DNA of 64,000 bases, from positions 126,001 to 190,000 of the forward strand of contig NMRA01000607.1 of assembly GCA_002633005.1 (NCBI GenBank). The letters run 5' to 3'. Under the pieces are notes generated by a model that was not told where the DNA came from, ran no database searches, and worked only from the letters and a program-made list of their open reading frames with translations. Positions within the stretch are counted from its first letter, which is position 1. Each line of letters starts with the position of its first letter. This DNA is from Phoronis australis. Lineage: Eukaryota > Phoronida > Phoronidae. The translations under genes were made by a program, and so were the position numbers. Shown here piece by piece: positions 32,901 through 45,488 of the stretch.

Positions 32901-35900
32901 TATGTAGTGGGCATGGTAATTACAACCCGTGTCATGCAGCTGAATCATATTTCAGGTTACGCCAATCAATGTTACATCATCCCTCATTGACCGATAAAAT
33001 ACACCAGATTCCAAAGCTAACAGAGTATGGGTTCGAGACTAGAAGGATATTTTGTCATTAGCGCCACTCATTCCTCAGTTTCACCAATTTAATACCGCTC
33101 CCTTTGTTGGTCGGCATATTTGCCTGAAGTACCTGTACAAGCATTATCAAAGACAAGATATGCCAACATGAAGCGACGAGTGGATACAAAATAAGTTTAT
33201 TTTAACTCAGGCAGCCGTTAGTGTGGCATGCCGGCAGCTGAACGTCTCAAAATATTAAAGGTTAATTCCCCGGTTATATGTCGACAGAGGCAAGAGTACC
33301 ACATGTCGGCGAAGCTAATATACATGTAATAGTCCTGATATGCGTTTGCATTGAATAACGCAACGATGTCAAATCAATCAATGTTCATTCTCATTAATGT
33401 CCAGTTCCTCTACTCGCTCGTTTGACAAAGTCTATAATTACTCAGCACGGTGGTATGGCCAACAGGCCAGCGCTGAGTTTCGTAGATCGCAAGACGTTGG
33501 CTTGCACGTGCAGCAAAAATCTGGATCGGAAACAGTGAATTCAATCCCAGAATGCAGCACCTCAACCTCACCGACCGAACATTTCAGTGGCTGCCACCTT
33601 TCTGTGACGGGCTAGCAAACTTTCGACCATACTCGCTCTTTACCCGCGTGATTTTGTGAGAAACGAAAACTACCGAAAGAACATTCTTCAGACAAAGGCG
33701 ACCTCCTGCATGTAGGTTTACTCACTTTATGACGTAAAATAATTAAAAATAAGACGCATGATACTAAAAATTAGCAACATGATAATTTAAGTTCAACTTG
33801 AAAAACTCTTCTAATGACAGTACGGTATACATGTAGTTCCCACACGAGGTGTCTGCCATCTGACTGATTTATCAACCAAAATTTTCCTTAAAAATTGCAA
33901 TGTTCTACCTTTACTGTTGTTATGAATTATTATTAACTTAAAATTAGTAACGCACCTCGCTAAAAACAAAACTTTGCGAGATTACTTGACATATTACTGT
34001 GGGCGTCTGCATGGTGACATATAATTTTTAGCAAGCTCATAAACCAGGCGATATCCGTATACACAAGGGTCCTGCCAAGGGCGGGGAGTTGTACGGCGTG
34101 CCTCACTTCCCGCGGGAAGTTGTACTGCGTGCCTCACTTCCCGCGGGGAGTTGTACGGCGTGCCTCACTTATAATCCTCGACATCCCGCGAAGCCATGTA
34201 CGGGATCTTCCGTTTTCGCGAATGTAGTGGGTCTACGAAACGAGCGTTTAATTTTCGAAAATACAGAATTATCAGTTAACGTTGCAACATAAATTAATTG
34301 TTTTAGTCCGAACAGGAAGAAATGTATTGTAACATTTGACTTCACCAAAAATGAAAATTAAACAAAAAGTAAGTTGAAATGTTTATAGTTGAATGAGCGT
34401 TATTTGGGTTTCGAATAAACTAACTTTTGTTAAAATCCGTTTTATGAAGTTATGAATTAAAAGCGGAAACTGTCTATAATTTAAATTCTCGTCTGCGTTA
34501 CATGCCCGAGTAGGCGCTCTAGAGCACATGCGTGGCCACACTTCCGTCTTTACCTGGATCGAGGCAGTCAAATCCGATGTGTGTCACAGCTGAATTGTCC
34601 TTAAAGTAGGCGCTGGTAGAAGGTGAAAACCCGTGAAAGTTCTTGAGGTAGCATTTGTCAGTAACCTCAAGAAAATTAGCAGACACGCAACCACTTGTCT
34701 CGATACACTGCTGGGCGCACTCGCCATCGCTCTCGGCTGCCGCAATTCCCAATCCAGGGACCTTCATTTGCCTCCCGTATTCCAAATACAGATAAAGTGT
34801 TTTGGGTAACACGCATGAATCTGCAAAACATAAGCGTAGATTCTTCAGATGCGCAGCACCTGGTACACTGAGCAGACGATGTGTACGGGTAATAGAGCTT
34901 TGTTTGTTATTCTACTAGTTAATCTATTGACAATGTGTTGCGCGTTAGATGTTTAAGTCAGTAGTTAAACCCTCGTCACCGGCTTGGCAATGCAATTTTT
35001 GCAGCACGCTTTCCCAAGTCACAGGGAAAGAATCGGATTCTTTAAACCCACGCTCCACGCGCATACATGTAGTTTTCAAGATATCTATCGTAAGCTCCAG
35101 GTATCATTTTAATCTTTAAGCTATCTTAATAACCATCCGATGGTTCATCCCGAAAATGTTACAATTGGTGTTATCATGTTTTGATGTACTTACACTTTAC
35201 TACGTATCAAAGGAAAATCGCTAAATGAGGTCTAGTTTGTAGACAGGACCAAAAATAATTTGTCAGTATTTTCCCAGCTAGAAAACTTCTAATTCTGAAA
35301 GTAATAGAGACCAGTTGTCTAATTCAAAAGTTGTCGTTTTCAATTCCGAAAAGGCCGATGAGGAAGACACTTGGAGTTCCACGTGTACGTTTAGTGTACT
35401 ATGGTATAACGTGAACATCAATCTTTACTTGTCAGAGTGGTTGACCTCTTCTTGTAATAGATAAAGTTCGTATTCGCCTGCTCCGTTACTGTTGCTGTGT
35501 TTGTTGCAAAGTAACATGCTCTACTGTCAAGGTCCCAGGTCGCAGCTTGGCAGTTATCATCTTGAAGGCAGAGCTGAGAACATCGATGGCCAGAAAATCG
35601 CTGGGAGGTGGTTTGCTCGCTGAAAACGCCTTTGGTGTCACTCTCTAACTGCATTGATTTTACAGGTCCTGTAAGGAGAAAATGAAAGTTTGTAGGGCTC
35701 GAGAAACGAAATGCATGTGCGGAATCTTGTCATTAACAACGACTGGTGATTTTCAAGTTTGGGTAGGGAAGGTGAGTCTTGGCAGAGATTCTCGCGACAT
35801 GTTAAGCACTGCGCTTGCCAAATTCTGATATTGAGATTGAAACTTGTGAACAATAAGTACAACCACAATGTTCCTGAAACCACTGCTTAACGATCTCCAT

Positions 35901-38900
35901 GGTTACACATTACTTGTCGTCTGCTATCTAGAGAAGATTGCCCCATGGCGATGGATTTCTGGAGGACAACTTGGGATGTTCTTTCGGAACGTTGACGCTA
36001 GACTAGCAAGACACTTGCGGGAAGACATCTTTGCTAATGCGACGGAAAATGCGCCCATATCCTACTGGACACTGGTAAGATTTCCAGAGTGGGCGCCTTT
36101 TTCTGTATTTAGCCGCATGTGGTAATAGTGTCCAGAATCTCGGTTCTAGCCATTGCTAATATGAACACCAGCGCGATTGAATGGTGTTTGTGGAAATAAC
36201 GTGCGTGTAGCGTATGAACATAAAATGTTTAACCATTCTGGGAACAGGTAAAAGACTCCCGCAGCAACATAGTGCCGTATATAGCAAGCAGCTTTCCCTG
36301 GTACCACACATTTGGATGTGGCAAACAGAGGGACCGGCTGCCTATAGCGGATGTTCACTGAAAGAAGTCTAAAATGTAGACTAGAAGGCCCCTACCTGAA
36401 ATAACACCGATTATTCTCACTAATCTAAATGCAACACATGAAAACACTGTACATTCACTGTCGCCACATGAAAATACGACTGAAACCATTACTACTCACG
36501 TCTGCTGGCTTTTCGAGGCGGTTTCCACGAGCATTTATTTGATTTTCCAAGCAATTTGAAACCAACAAAGTAGATTTAATAAAACGTATTTGACTTACAA
36601 ATTAATCTTCCTCTTTTCAGTCCAAGGAGTTTTTCAGATGAATTCCTAGTCCCAAATTAAATTTGTTGTTAAAGCGACCACTTCCAAAAACAATGTCTCC
36701 TTTGTTTGTTTCAGCTTCTATCACAAAGAACCATCAACCTCTAAACGTAGTCTCGTTTGGAAAACTAGTAATAGGCTTAATTACGGAAGAGATACCATTG
36801 ATAAAATGGCGAGTACGACAAGAGATTTGTGTGGACAATGATATCATTCTGCACTTACTGTCGATTTCTTCAATCACCTGATCTTCCCTGTGTTCGATAG
36901 CACCCGTTTTTGTACTGTAATTTGTTAAGCCTTGCACCACAGGTGAAGTTTTTGTTTGCAAAATTTAGGCAAACCCGGTGACCTGTTTGTAAAGAAGACC
37001 AGGAAAATAGCTAAAACTATGTTCCCTGGCCTTATATTCCGACAGGTCACGTGCGTAACCCAACAACTATGTCAATGATCACGTAATTTGTTAGTGTGAA
37101 TGCTGGACAACTTGTATTTTTTATTTTAGGCAAATGTCAGGGTTGGAAGTGCAAAGTGTTGTTCTTTCCTTGTTCTTCAACTGAAGTTGAAGAGTTCCTG
37201 AAATACTGAGAAGTTGGTCAATCGTGGCATGCATTTTTTCTATTACCCCTAGGTGGAGAGTCCCATCCAAGACTAACATAGCATTGCAATGCAAAACACT
37301 AGAATTCTGGCCAATCAAGTGTGTTCCGAAATTCACACGTGAACAGTGTCTAGCCACAAGTAAACCAACGCTATTGAAATGAGGGGTTTTCATTGTAAGA
37401 AGGAGACTTGTCTAGTAAATTTTCTTCGGACAACTAGTCCCAGATCAGTGCGTTCATTTCGCCTTTGGTGTTTTGCATGACGATGGATCAGACGTCCGTC
37501 TTGTGATTGTAGTGTCAAGGATAAAGTATGGGTATTCCGCTTTGAAGACCGCCGGCGTCATTTCCTAGCATCAACGGTAACACACACTGTGTGCACTTCT
37601 TTTAACGTAGGCAGTTTTCCATGACTAATTTCCACGAATAGACCTCTCGTGAGCTGAGAAGTGAAGTGTTTTTTTTTTTACTGCACATCAGAAATTCGAC
37701 TGAAGTTCAAGTTGGTTTTCCACGTGCTATGCTCTAAATCTAGACTTTACCCATAGGTTTTGCCAAATGAATCATAAATGTCAATTCCAATGTAGTCCAT
37801 ATTTGCTAAAAGCAAGAAACATCTCAACATGAAAATTTAAATACAGGTAATGTTCTAACTCACCAATGACGAAATTTGTCAAGGCGGAAGGCAAACGCTG
37901 ATTTTTGAACTTGCACCAATTTATGCAAGCTTGCTGAAGACCGACTTGTATTCATTGTGTATATTAATCAGTCCACTGAGGCGCTATGAATCTTGCGAAT
38001 ATGTAGCAGGGGATGCTGCTTGACAAGGGACCTTTATTGTTTATTCACGGTGTCATTGTGTTGACAATTGCAGCGCCTTTATCATCACCTTGAAGGTGCT
38101 GCGATGGAATGTACTAGATAGGTACATCTGAAAAGATGGCGATTCTGTGCCATGGTTTTGCTAAGTTTGGAATCACGCAAGAAATCCATTGGCAGCATTG
38201 TAGAAGAGATCAGGGATATGTTCAGAATCCAGGAATGCATGCACGCACGCAGCCTTCAATGTGGGGGGGCTCGAATGTCTGTCGATGTGGACCTTTTGCC
38301 GAAAATATCGGCCGGACTAAAAAACGATGTACTACCTTCAAAACTGTAAACTGTGCGTCTTCATCTTTTTAGAGGGCTTTTACCTCGTTTTCTCGGAGTT
38401 TTTGTTTCGAGGCGGACCTTTTTGCCCACTTCGCCAAATTGGGGGGCTCCTTCGAGCCCCCNNNNNNNNNNNNNNNNNNNNNNNNNNNNNNNNNNNNNNN
38501 NNNNNNNNNNNNNNNNNNNNNNNNNNNNNNNNNNNNNNNNNNNNNNNNNNNNNNNNNNNNNNNNNNNNNNNNNGGACATTTTGTTTCTCTGAGGCGGACC
38601 TTTTTGCCCACTTTGCCAAATAGGGGGCTCACTAGAGTCCCCCCCCCTGGGTGCGCGCATGGAATGTCCGTCAAATACTCACAAACAGAAAAACACTGTA
38701 TAAGGTTGGTGTCACTTAGCGTGAGGTTACCCAGACTAAAATATAGGGAGGCTCAAATTTTTGAAAATGTGAGCCTTTTACTGGAAAAAAAGAGGTGGAC
38801 ATACGTTCAGAGCTATGAATTGTGCATTCGGCAGTATTGCCGCCCTTTTAGTAGACTTTTTTCTCGATTTCTCGGACTTTTTGTTTCTTTGCGGCGGCGG

Positions 38901-39814
38901 ACCTTTTTGCCCACTTCGCCAAATCAGGGGGCTCCTTCGAGACCCAGAGCCCGCCCCTCCTGGGTGCACTCACGCTTAGCAGAAATCGCGTAACTTCTAA
39001 ACCGCCACGTCGAGGTCAAATTTGAGGACTTATGAAAAAACATTAAACTCTCGGCCGGGTAGCATTGTATTATGCTCGTCGGACAGTTTGTTGAAGAAGT
39101 GAATGGCAGTTTCCATGGGTGAAGTTAGGAGAGTTTACCAAATTATTTATTGTGAACCACACCCAGTCCCCATCGCTACTTGTATTTCGAGCAAAGTGTA
39201 CTTACCATTTACAAAGTAGCCTTCGTGTCTGCTATATGTGTCGCACGTGCCAGCGCCCTTGTTCCATGTTTGAGACCCAGTACATTTCCTTGTCTTAATT
39301 TTTTTCTTATCTTCAAACACGTATCCTTCATTGCACGTGTATCTAACACTTTCACCCACGCTAACAGCCTCTGCTGGCGCATTGTTCGAGGAGTTTGGAA
39401 TGTCAGGTACGTGGCATTTTTCTGTAAAACAAAAGTTAATAAAATTAAATGTTTTAAATGTCGCATGGACAACATGCATTGTGCGAAAATGAAGTAAATC
39501 GACAAACCGCCCTTGACTGCATGTGCACATGAATTTAACTTCGGCGGCTTACCATAAGGATGGGGACGCTATAGCCCATCACATTTTCAGTGCTGCGTCG
39601 CCCATGGTTAAGCCTACACGCATGTATGATAAGCAGCGTCTGTGCGCCTATTTACAAAATGCCTGACTAAAAGTAACAATTTTAACTATTATCTTGATGT
39701 TTTAAATGAACACGTGTGGCAAGGGTGCTAGACAAACAACTAACCTTCCGAAAGAACTCTACTCGGCAAACTATTGAGAAGTAATAGAAGGAAATGCAGC
39801 GTCCACAGTCCCAT
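29711..39814 (-). CDS. Gene A: secreted sushi-PAN-PAN-C-type lectin protein (tandem paralogue of gene B)
   Basis: Six confident exons from the ATG at 39,814-39,812 to the donor at 30,338, giving 1,222 coding nt (407 codons). Modules are signal peptide, sushi, PAN, PAN and one C-type lectin split by a phase-2 intron. Exon sizes 70, 216, 240, 267, 181 and 248 nt track gene B's 67, 222, 243, 273, 181 and 245. The long tail of gene B (TSP1, LamG and later modules) has no counterpart before gene B begins, so A is either a short secreted lectin or a truncated duplicate. Its 3' end is unresolved: only a weak terminal-exon candidate lies at 29,711-29,934. A role in extracellular recognition is inferred from domain families only. 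Confidence 0.72.
30339..30586 (-). CDS. Gene A exon 6: second half of C-type lectin
   Basis: A 248-nt exon, phase 2 in and phase 1 out (acceptor gccccacag, donor gtaagc). VFIGVTDRDASSAG matches the gene B strand VFVGVKDHDASNG. The specificity loop reads GEPSN, an EPS-type change, and the WND position reads WAAVD, so calcium-dependent sugar binding may be altered. FLCE closes the domain. Confidence 0.9.
31204..31621. mobile_element. Non-autonomous deletion derivative (MITE) of the Tigger/pogo-like element
   Basis: 418 bp with left end ccgggatttccgtagataag and right end cttatctacggaaaatcctt, flanked by TA on both sides (31,202-31,203 and 31,622-31,623). Its subterminal sequence, gaataaacgcctatgggcgt, matches the ends of the 7,858-9,427 element. 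It has no coding remnant. It lies in the gene A intron that splits the lectin. Confidence 0.8.
32323..32503 (-). CDS. Gene A exon 5: first half of C-type lectin
   Basis: A 181-nt exon, phase 1 in and phase 2 out (acceptor ttcttttag, donor gtaagt). YCPPHMLQASNGGCYAV and LTYNDAKNFCEKRYTHLAY are the N-terminal lectin signature. It contains no usable long open frame of its own and was found from homology with gene B exon 5. Confidence 0.9.
32568..32640. repeat. (AAC)n/(AAT)n microsatellite
   Basis: Degenerate AAC and then AAT/GATAAT trinucleotide repeat immediately upstream (in gene sense) of gene A exon 5. Confidence 0.85.
34081..34170. repeat. 31-bp GC-rich minisatellite, about 3 copies
   Basis: The unit gttgtacggcgtgcctcact plus tcccgcgggga is repeated with period 31. 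It is markedly more GC-rich than its surroundings and lies in the intron between gene A exons 4 and 5. Confidence 0.9.
34554..34820 (-). CDS. Gene A exon 4: PAN/apple-like domain
   Basis: A 267-nt phase 1-1 exon (acceptor gttttgcag, donor gtaaag). It opens SCVLPKTLYLYLEYGRQ, then CAQQCIETSGCVSANF, KCYLKNF and IGFDCLDPG. It aligns with gene B exon 4 from the LPK segment to the last cysteine. Confidence 0.9.
35429..35668 (-). CDS. Gene A exon 3: PAN-like domain (first type)
   Basis: A 240-nt phase 1-1 exon (acceptor tccttacag, donor gtaaag). HRCSQLCLQDDNCQAATWDLDSRAC is followed by NFIYYKKRSTTLT, the same C-terminal segment as gene B exon 3. The core reads AATW where gene B has AAWW. Confidence 0.88.
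38230..38990. repeat. Degenerate ~90 bp repeat, three copies around an assembly gap
   Basis: The block gcggacctttttgcccactt, followed by cgccaaat and a G-run with ggctc, recurs at about 38,412, 38,596 and 38,900. Two copies end in a ctgggtgc motif before cgcgcatg or actcacg. A partial relative lies near 38,250 and an inverted fragment near 1,128. Confidence 0.8.
38462..38573. other. Assembly gap (112 N)
   Basis: 112 consecutive N sit inside the repeat block, so the copy number is probably collapsed or unresolved. Any open frame drawn through it is meaningless. Confidence 1.
39206..39421 (-). CDS. Gene A exon 2: sushi (CCP) domain
   Basis: A 216-nt phase 1-1 exon (acceptor tgttttacag, donor gtaagt-like gtaag). 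KCHVPDIPNSSNN, VSVGESVRYTC, NEGYVFED, RKCTGSQTWNKGAGTC are the canonical four cysteines, GYxF and tryptophan of a sushi module. Joined to exon 1 it reads LSE-EKCHVP with frame kept. Confidence 0.92.
39545..39610. repeat. Single unit of the ~75 bp dispersed repeat
   Basis: ctatagccca...ttttcagtgctg...gcccatggt matches the tandem units at 43,020-43,253 and the inverted units at 52,500-52,650. It lies in gene A intron 1. Confidence 0.6.
39745..39814 (-). CDS. Gene A exon 1: signal peptide and start codon
   Basis: 70 nt from the ATG to a gttagt donor (phase 1). It encodes MGLWTLHFLLLLLNSLPSRV followed by LSE, a strong secretion signal with an uninterrupted leucine core. It was too short to stand out as an open frame and was found by reading upstream of the sushi exon in matching phase. 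Confidence 0.85.
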
Positions 39815-42019
39815 TTTGAAAGTCCACTTAAGCTCCTCTACAACTGGCAACAGTTCCAGCTTTTGACAACTATTGAATCCTACCACTTAGTGCAAAAGTT
39901 TTTAACATGTTTTCTTTTAAGAAGACACACGATTGAGTGATAAAGTGTGTGATACTTTTTGACGACGGCTGACCTCTCCCGAATCACCATGCATGACGTC
40001 ACGTCTTATAGTCGAAGCAGAAATCCGTATTGTCTCAGTTATTGACTTTGCAAAGCATCACAAAGCAATCCATAATTATTACGAGACGGCATTGACGAGT
40101 CCATCGACTTAGGGTTGTGATCTATGATCGCGTTCAGCTTGCGTGAGTCCATTCGTGACACTTTTATAAACAAATGGATGTTTTAATATTTGTTGGCTTC
40201 TGTTAGCATTCAAGATTGATCTGACACGCGAATCCCTACCTCTCCAGGTCACACAAGGGTTAGAGCCTGTATTCATTCGTGAATAACAAAAATAGCCTAG
40301 TGCCTCTTAGCGCTTTACATATACTGCCATTTGTAGGCTTACAGTGCAGTTTTACGTTAGGGATTAAACGGACATTATTTTAAAATTTAAGTTCACTCTA
40401 TTGACCTTCATTTTGCTAGTGTGCAGGAGTAAGGACTCAGTCTTGCGGTCGCGTCTTCACCTCCCACTTGCACGATGTTCGCGCAAGGAGACGCATCCCG
40501 TTGAACCACGGCGTCCGAGCCAGCACACGAATCCACGGCTTCAGCCACTATCTTGATTATTCAACTAGGTAGAGTAACTGAAACAGCTCTATGTTATTCT
40601 GTCTTCAGTCTACCACAATACCACGCACGACATACTCCATTCGAAACCGTGCACTCGGTTATTGAGACTAATAATATCTGGGCCTGGGATATAATACATG
40701 TACATTTAGATACATGGTCATAATCCTATGTTAGAGTAAATTATTAGAACGCATATCAGTTTCAGGACCGAGTTAACACATGATGGCTCGTAAATCCGAA
40801 CTACGAACTCGAGTATGAACTGTAGAGTGATACTGCAAACTAACATTAGGCCGTCATCTACGAAAACCATTTCACTGATGTACTCCAGCAACAGGCATAC
40901 TTTGATTTCCCACAAAATTAGAACGAAAAATCAGAAAATTAAGTTCGAGTTTGATATCGATTATCCCGGGCCCAGGTAAAATTGTAACGTCTCCAAGCCG
41001 TTTATGAATTGACAATTTGTGTTCTATTGTCGAGGTAAATTCTTAGGAGTAAACCGGCTGTACATGTACATATGAGTATTGCATTATTGGTCTTCACTTC
41101 GCATTCAATAATCGACATGATAATGACGCAACACATATTTTTCCTCTATTGATTGTCGTGGATTGGGATAACGCAGTAGTTCAAGGTGAAATTGCTTGTA
41201 GCTATACTTGTTCAGGAGGCGGCGGGAGACTGGATTTGGCGACAAATAGACGCAATGTAAGATCTACCTTTTTCAAGCTTCCTCATTCGATACTTTTTCA
41301 GACATTGAGATAAAGACGTCCAGTAGGTAGTTATACTGTATTAGTTCAGCTAGTTTTTAATAGATTGTGTTACGAAATACATTCTTTGTGATTGTTTTAC
41401 ATCTGAAAATAACTTTCATTGGAGTTGTCATTAGATCCTTCTAATGTACGACTTTTGGGGAACCCTCCAACAATAGGCTCTGTATATGCTGTTCTTTTGG
41501 CACGTGGCCAGCTTTTTCCCGAAAATTGGCGCTGTAGAATTTCACCCCCCCCCCCCCCGTTCGCCACCAGTCCTTTGTTTCTCCTTCCCAGCACGGTATT
41601 CCACTCACTCCCCTTTTGTTCGTCTTTTGAAATGGATTCTCCGCTGTCTGAATATTTTATTTTCTTTTGCTTTGCCGAATGTTCGTTAATTTGTGGCTAA
41701 AAGTGCAGGAAATTGAAGTCCTGGCAGCCCAATACACTTACCGTTTGTGTCACCAACAGCATCCAAGTGCCCTCTATAGGCATTAAACAACAATACACCG
41801 ACCCATACAAATTATTCACTAATCCATTGTAATCAAAACAGGGGTCACAAACCAAGTCCATATGTAAGTGAACGAGAAACAATGGAAGTGTTATGCAACC
41901 AAATGTTTAATGTTTACTTCATTTTTTCAGAAAAAAAATTTGCTGTCCCTGAAAGATTTTTGCAAGCAAGAAGATACACAAAAGTTTTGATTACTTCATT
42001 CTAGATTGTTACTTAACCT

Positions 42020-42112
42020 AGGGACCGTTTTATAAAACTTTTTTGTGTTGAATTTATTCAAAATCGGGCTAACATAAGCCCAATTTGTCTTAGATCCGTT
42101 TCATGAAATTTT
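42020..42112 (+). repeat. Dispersed ~90 bp repeat, copy 2
   Basis: ggaccgttttataaaac, then caaaatcgggctaac, then cttagatccgtttcatgaaa. The same order as at 28,246-28,340. The flanking ttttataaaa and ttcatgaa motifs are inverted-repeat-like. Confidence 0.55.
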
Positions 42113-43019
42113 GAATGCCAAATTAGGATGGAATGAAACGTATCGTCAAAAGTTTGCGTGCTACGGAGTAGGCGCAAAATCGGGTGTTTGGTGGTCTAAA
42201 TGACTAAAGTTACGACAGTCATCACTGCACGCTGTTAAGGAACAGATTTCGTCGATATTTTTCTCAACGTTATACAATCTAAGAGTACCAAACAGGGTCA
42301 ATTTGAATATCACCTGCTTTCCATACGGAAGCCCGCAAGTACATAATAAGACACTAATACAGTGCCTTGTCTACATGTCTGAAGTGGTACTGTATAGCTG
42401 TACCATTGCCAGTAAACACGACTGCAATTGTGCCGATGGCTCCATACTCGCATAGAGAATTTAAAGACAGCGAATATTCTTGTAAATCATTTTCTACACA
42501 TTACCTCCGTGCCGGGTTTTATGAATTGTCAACAGGTGGCGAAAGCGTAGTCAGGCTCAACCCTTGGTGAAAACCGACTATATTTTGGTCTACGTTAAGT
42601 TCGATGCTCCAAAACAAAGACTTTGTGTTCATGGAAGGTCCTCTTTCAAATTTCCTCGTCGGTGTTAACTTAGACAAAGTCACTTTTCACACAGTTGTAC
42701 AACGAGCGCTTGCCTTGCCTGATAAAAGTAAGGTTTACTTGGTAACTAAAGCCCCCTTCCTCACGTTTGTCAAAATGTACTTTTCAATTTGGCATACTTT
42801 GTAAGTGTTTTTCATACTGGCTCCAAACTTCTCCGTCTTGACGGAGATTACCGAGCATTGCGTAAAAGACTTAAATATAAGGATCAGGCTACCTTCCTTA
42901 CAAAGAATAGAGTTTCCTAAAGCTGTCATTCGCTTTGTTATTGCTGACTTTAATGTAAGAACTCGATCTCTGGATATTCATGACCGTGATAAGATTCTAT
43001 TGCCTTTATCAACCGGTCT

Positions 43020-43253
43020 AAGGCATGGGCGGCGCACCATAGGTGACTGGGGGAGGAAGCTATAGCCCCTACTTTTATCAGTGCTGGGCCACTCATGGTC
43101 TATGGCGCACCATAGGTAGCTGGGGGAGGGAGCTATGGCCCCTACTTTCATCGGTGCTGGGCCACTCATGGTCTATGAGGGGTGCACCACAGGGGGGCTG
43201 GGAGGGGGGGGGGCTGTAACTCCCCACTTTTTTCAGTGCTGCTCTACACATGT
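43020..43253. repeat. ~75 bp tandem repeat, three degenerate units
   Basis: The unit runs from gcgcaccataggt through a gctgggggaggg box, ctatagcccctac and cagtgctgggccactcatgg. The third unit is G-rich and more diverged. The family also occurs inverted at 52,500-52,650. Confidence 0.85.
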
Positions 43254-45488
43254 ACATTGTAAGGATATTGTTCAGGCTTTTGCTACTCTAAGAAAATTGA
43301 GTGGGTCAGTTTTGACGGCTGTGGAGCAATTGGAATTGGTTGACAAGAATGATAGTCAGTAGTTCCAGGAAGTTGCTTTGAGCAAATCATATCCAGAAAT
43401 TTCCGATGCTCTCTTCTACCAAGATACGAAAGTCTGGCCATTTCTAGAGCGCATCCTTGCCTATCTTTGGGGGCTTTGACACGAACACACGCGTAGCCTA
43501 CATCAGAAAATGGAAATTATTGCAAAAACCCAGTTGGTAATTTTTTGGCAACAGCATTTGTATTCGTGCCTGTTCTCTGCTGTTGAGGAAGTCATGAATT
43601 TGAGGTTTTGGGAGAAAATGCCGATGTCATAATTTTAGCATTATCTCTAGTGAACGTAGCAAGGCAAAATGCATGGCGTTGTTGAATTTATTCAGAGAGT
43701 GTGCTTTGCTTTCTGTAAATTACTCCTTGTTTATGTGTCTGTAGAAAGGGTACATATCAAGGCTTTTACAGATACAGACCAGTGATAACGTGAAGGTCAT
43801 CCACTGGAACTGTGGTCTTTGTCACAAGAATTTGGATCACACTTTATCTTTTAAACTCATTTATCTTTACACTATGTACTCGAAAAGCAATAAACATGTC
43901 TTTGACGGTGAAAAGGTGACTTTTAATTCATACCACAAGATACTGCTACAAAATTTGTCTCAATTTATTTCTTACCCACATGAGAAATGGTTTTTCGGGT
44001 TTGAAGGAAATGGCAGATCGGTAGTGCTTGAGACTGAAATGACGCGTAAAATGACACGCGGTGGCACAACAATATATCGAGATCGACCTAAAGCAATAAT
44101 GCACTCTCAGTTCTCCCAAGCCCAGGAAATCTGACCAATGTACAGGTCAGATTTTTAAATTTATTTACACATTCAAGACCTATCCATAAACATATATTTC
44201 AAAGTACAGAGGCCCGCAAATCGGCTTTTAGAAGCACTTGGGTGTCACCCATTTTCAGCACTACAAAAAAGTGCCTACGGATTCACCTTTCCTGTCACTT
44301 GATGAATGCAACGCAAGTATTAGTATCCACTTTATTTGGTTCTCCTTGTGCCCCACTTCATAATCCCACGATGTGTTTTCTCTCATCGCATGCAATCCAC
44401 CTGTTTTCATGTTGGAAAATTGATGTTTTCTGTATTCAAAAACGTGTCATTTTCTTCCTGAACCTTAGAAGTAGGACGCCAATAATATTAAAGGGTGATC
44501 TTTGTATCAGAGCCGGTAGGATATCGGTGTGATAAATTAACGAGTTCATATGGTATGCGCAAGACTTATTACTTATTCTTATTTATACCATATCATCACT
44601 CTAATTTACATCAACACATCGTCGTATAGATAACAAACAAAAATAACTAGGATATATTGTCAACTGTAAATACACGTAGGAGCTGTGGAAGCAACACTTT
44701 AGAAACCCGTAACAGTCTGTTTATGATATTTTATCGTGGACATTGATATCAGGCAAAATACATGTATGATCACGTCATTGATGTCGTTGTTCGACAATGA
44801 ATTACTTTTGTTGTTGGCTGAATTTTACTAAAAACACATGGTCACGACAGTGAAGTGGTTATAGTTTGGTATAAAGACAAAATTCAAATTGTACAAAGTT
44901 TTATAATTTGAGAAATTATGTACCTTATTTTATAATTTTGTTGATACGTGGCTAAATGCATAGACATGTTGATGGGGGTATTACGTAACATTAATTAGGC
45001 ACATTAGTCAATATCACAATTGTGCTCCCAGCAACTCAAATGTAGAAATAGGTCCGACATATTGACAAAAATCACTGATAAAACAACAACATTAAAACAT
45101 TTAGGCGCATGTGAAATTGTGCCTATATCCGGAATTGATGCGCCTAGATACGTTAAACACTGAGTGAAACCAAGGAGTGTTTTTCTAAAGTTATGAGCGA
45201 GCGAACATTGGCCGATCCCTTCCAAAATTACAACTTTAAGACAATGTTAAGAAAACAGTGAGAGTTGTTGAAAAACACGAATGACACTTTGTTCAATAGA
45301 TGCACATACGAAACACGTCAAACGTTCTTGGAAAACAAAATTCATTACGATATCGGCGTATGGACCTAAATGCGACCAACAAGCACACACTCGGCTACAT
45401 TTTGCCAGAGTCTCACAGTCCAGTTGATTTTCTTACACAATATTTTTTCGCTAACAGTGTCATTTTGAAAACATTTCGGGCACGAAAA

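Larger units (their letters stand above)
35669..39205. other. Intron of gene A with G/C-rich repeats and an assembly gap
   Basis: No module exon was recognised between gene A exons 2 and 3. The stretch from 38,230 to 38,990 is repetitive and contains the gap. The remainder is plain AT-rich sequence with no feature I can name. Confidence 0.6.
39815..45488. other. Intergenic region between genes C and A
   Basis: This holds the gene A promoter side and the gene C 3' flank. No conserved protein was recognised on either strand. Open frames at 42,604-43,065 and 43,790-44,134 (+) match no family I know. No clear AATAAA for gene C was found close to its stop. Confidence 0.5.

Noticed and set aside
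38327-38993. Several open frames spanning the N gap on both strands
   Set aside because: They run through 112 unknown bases and repeat sequence, so they have no evidential value.
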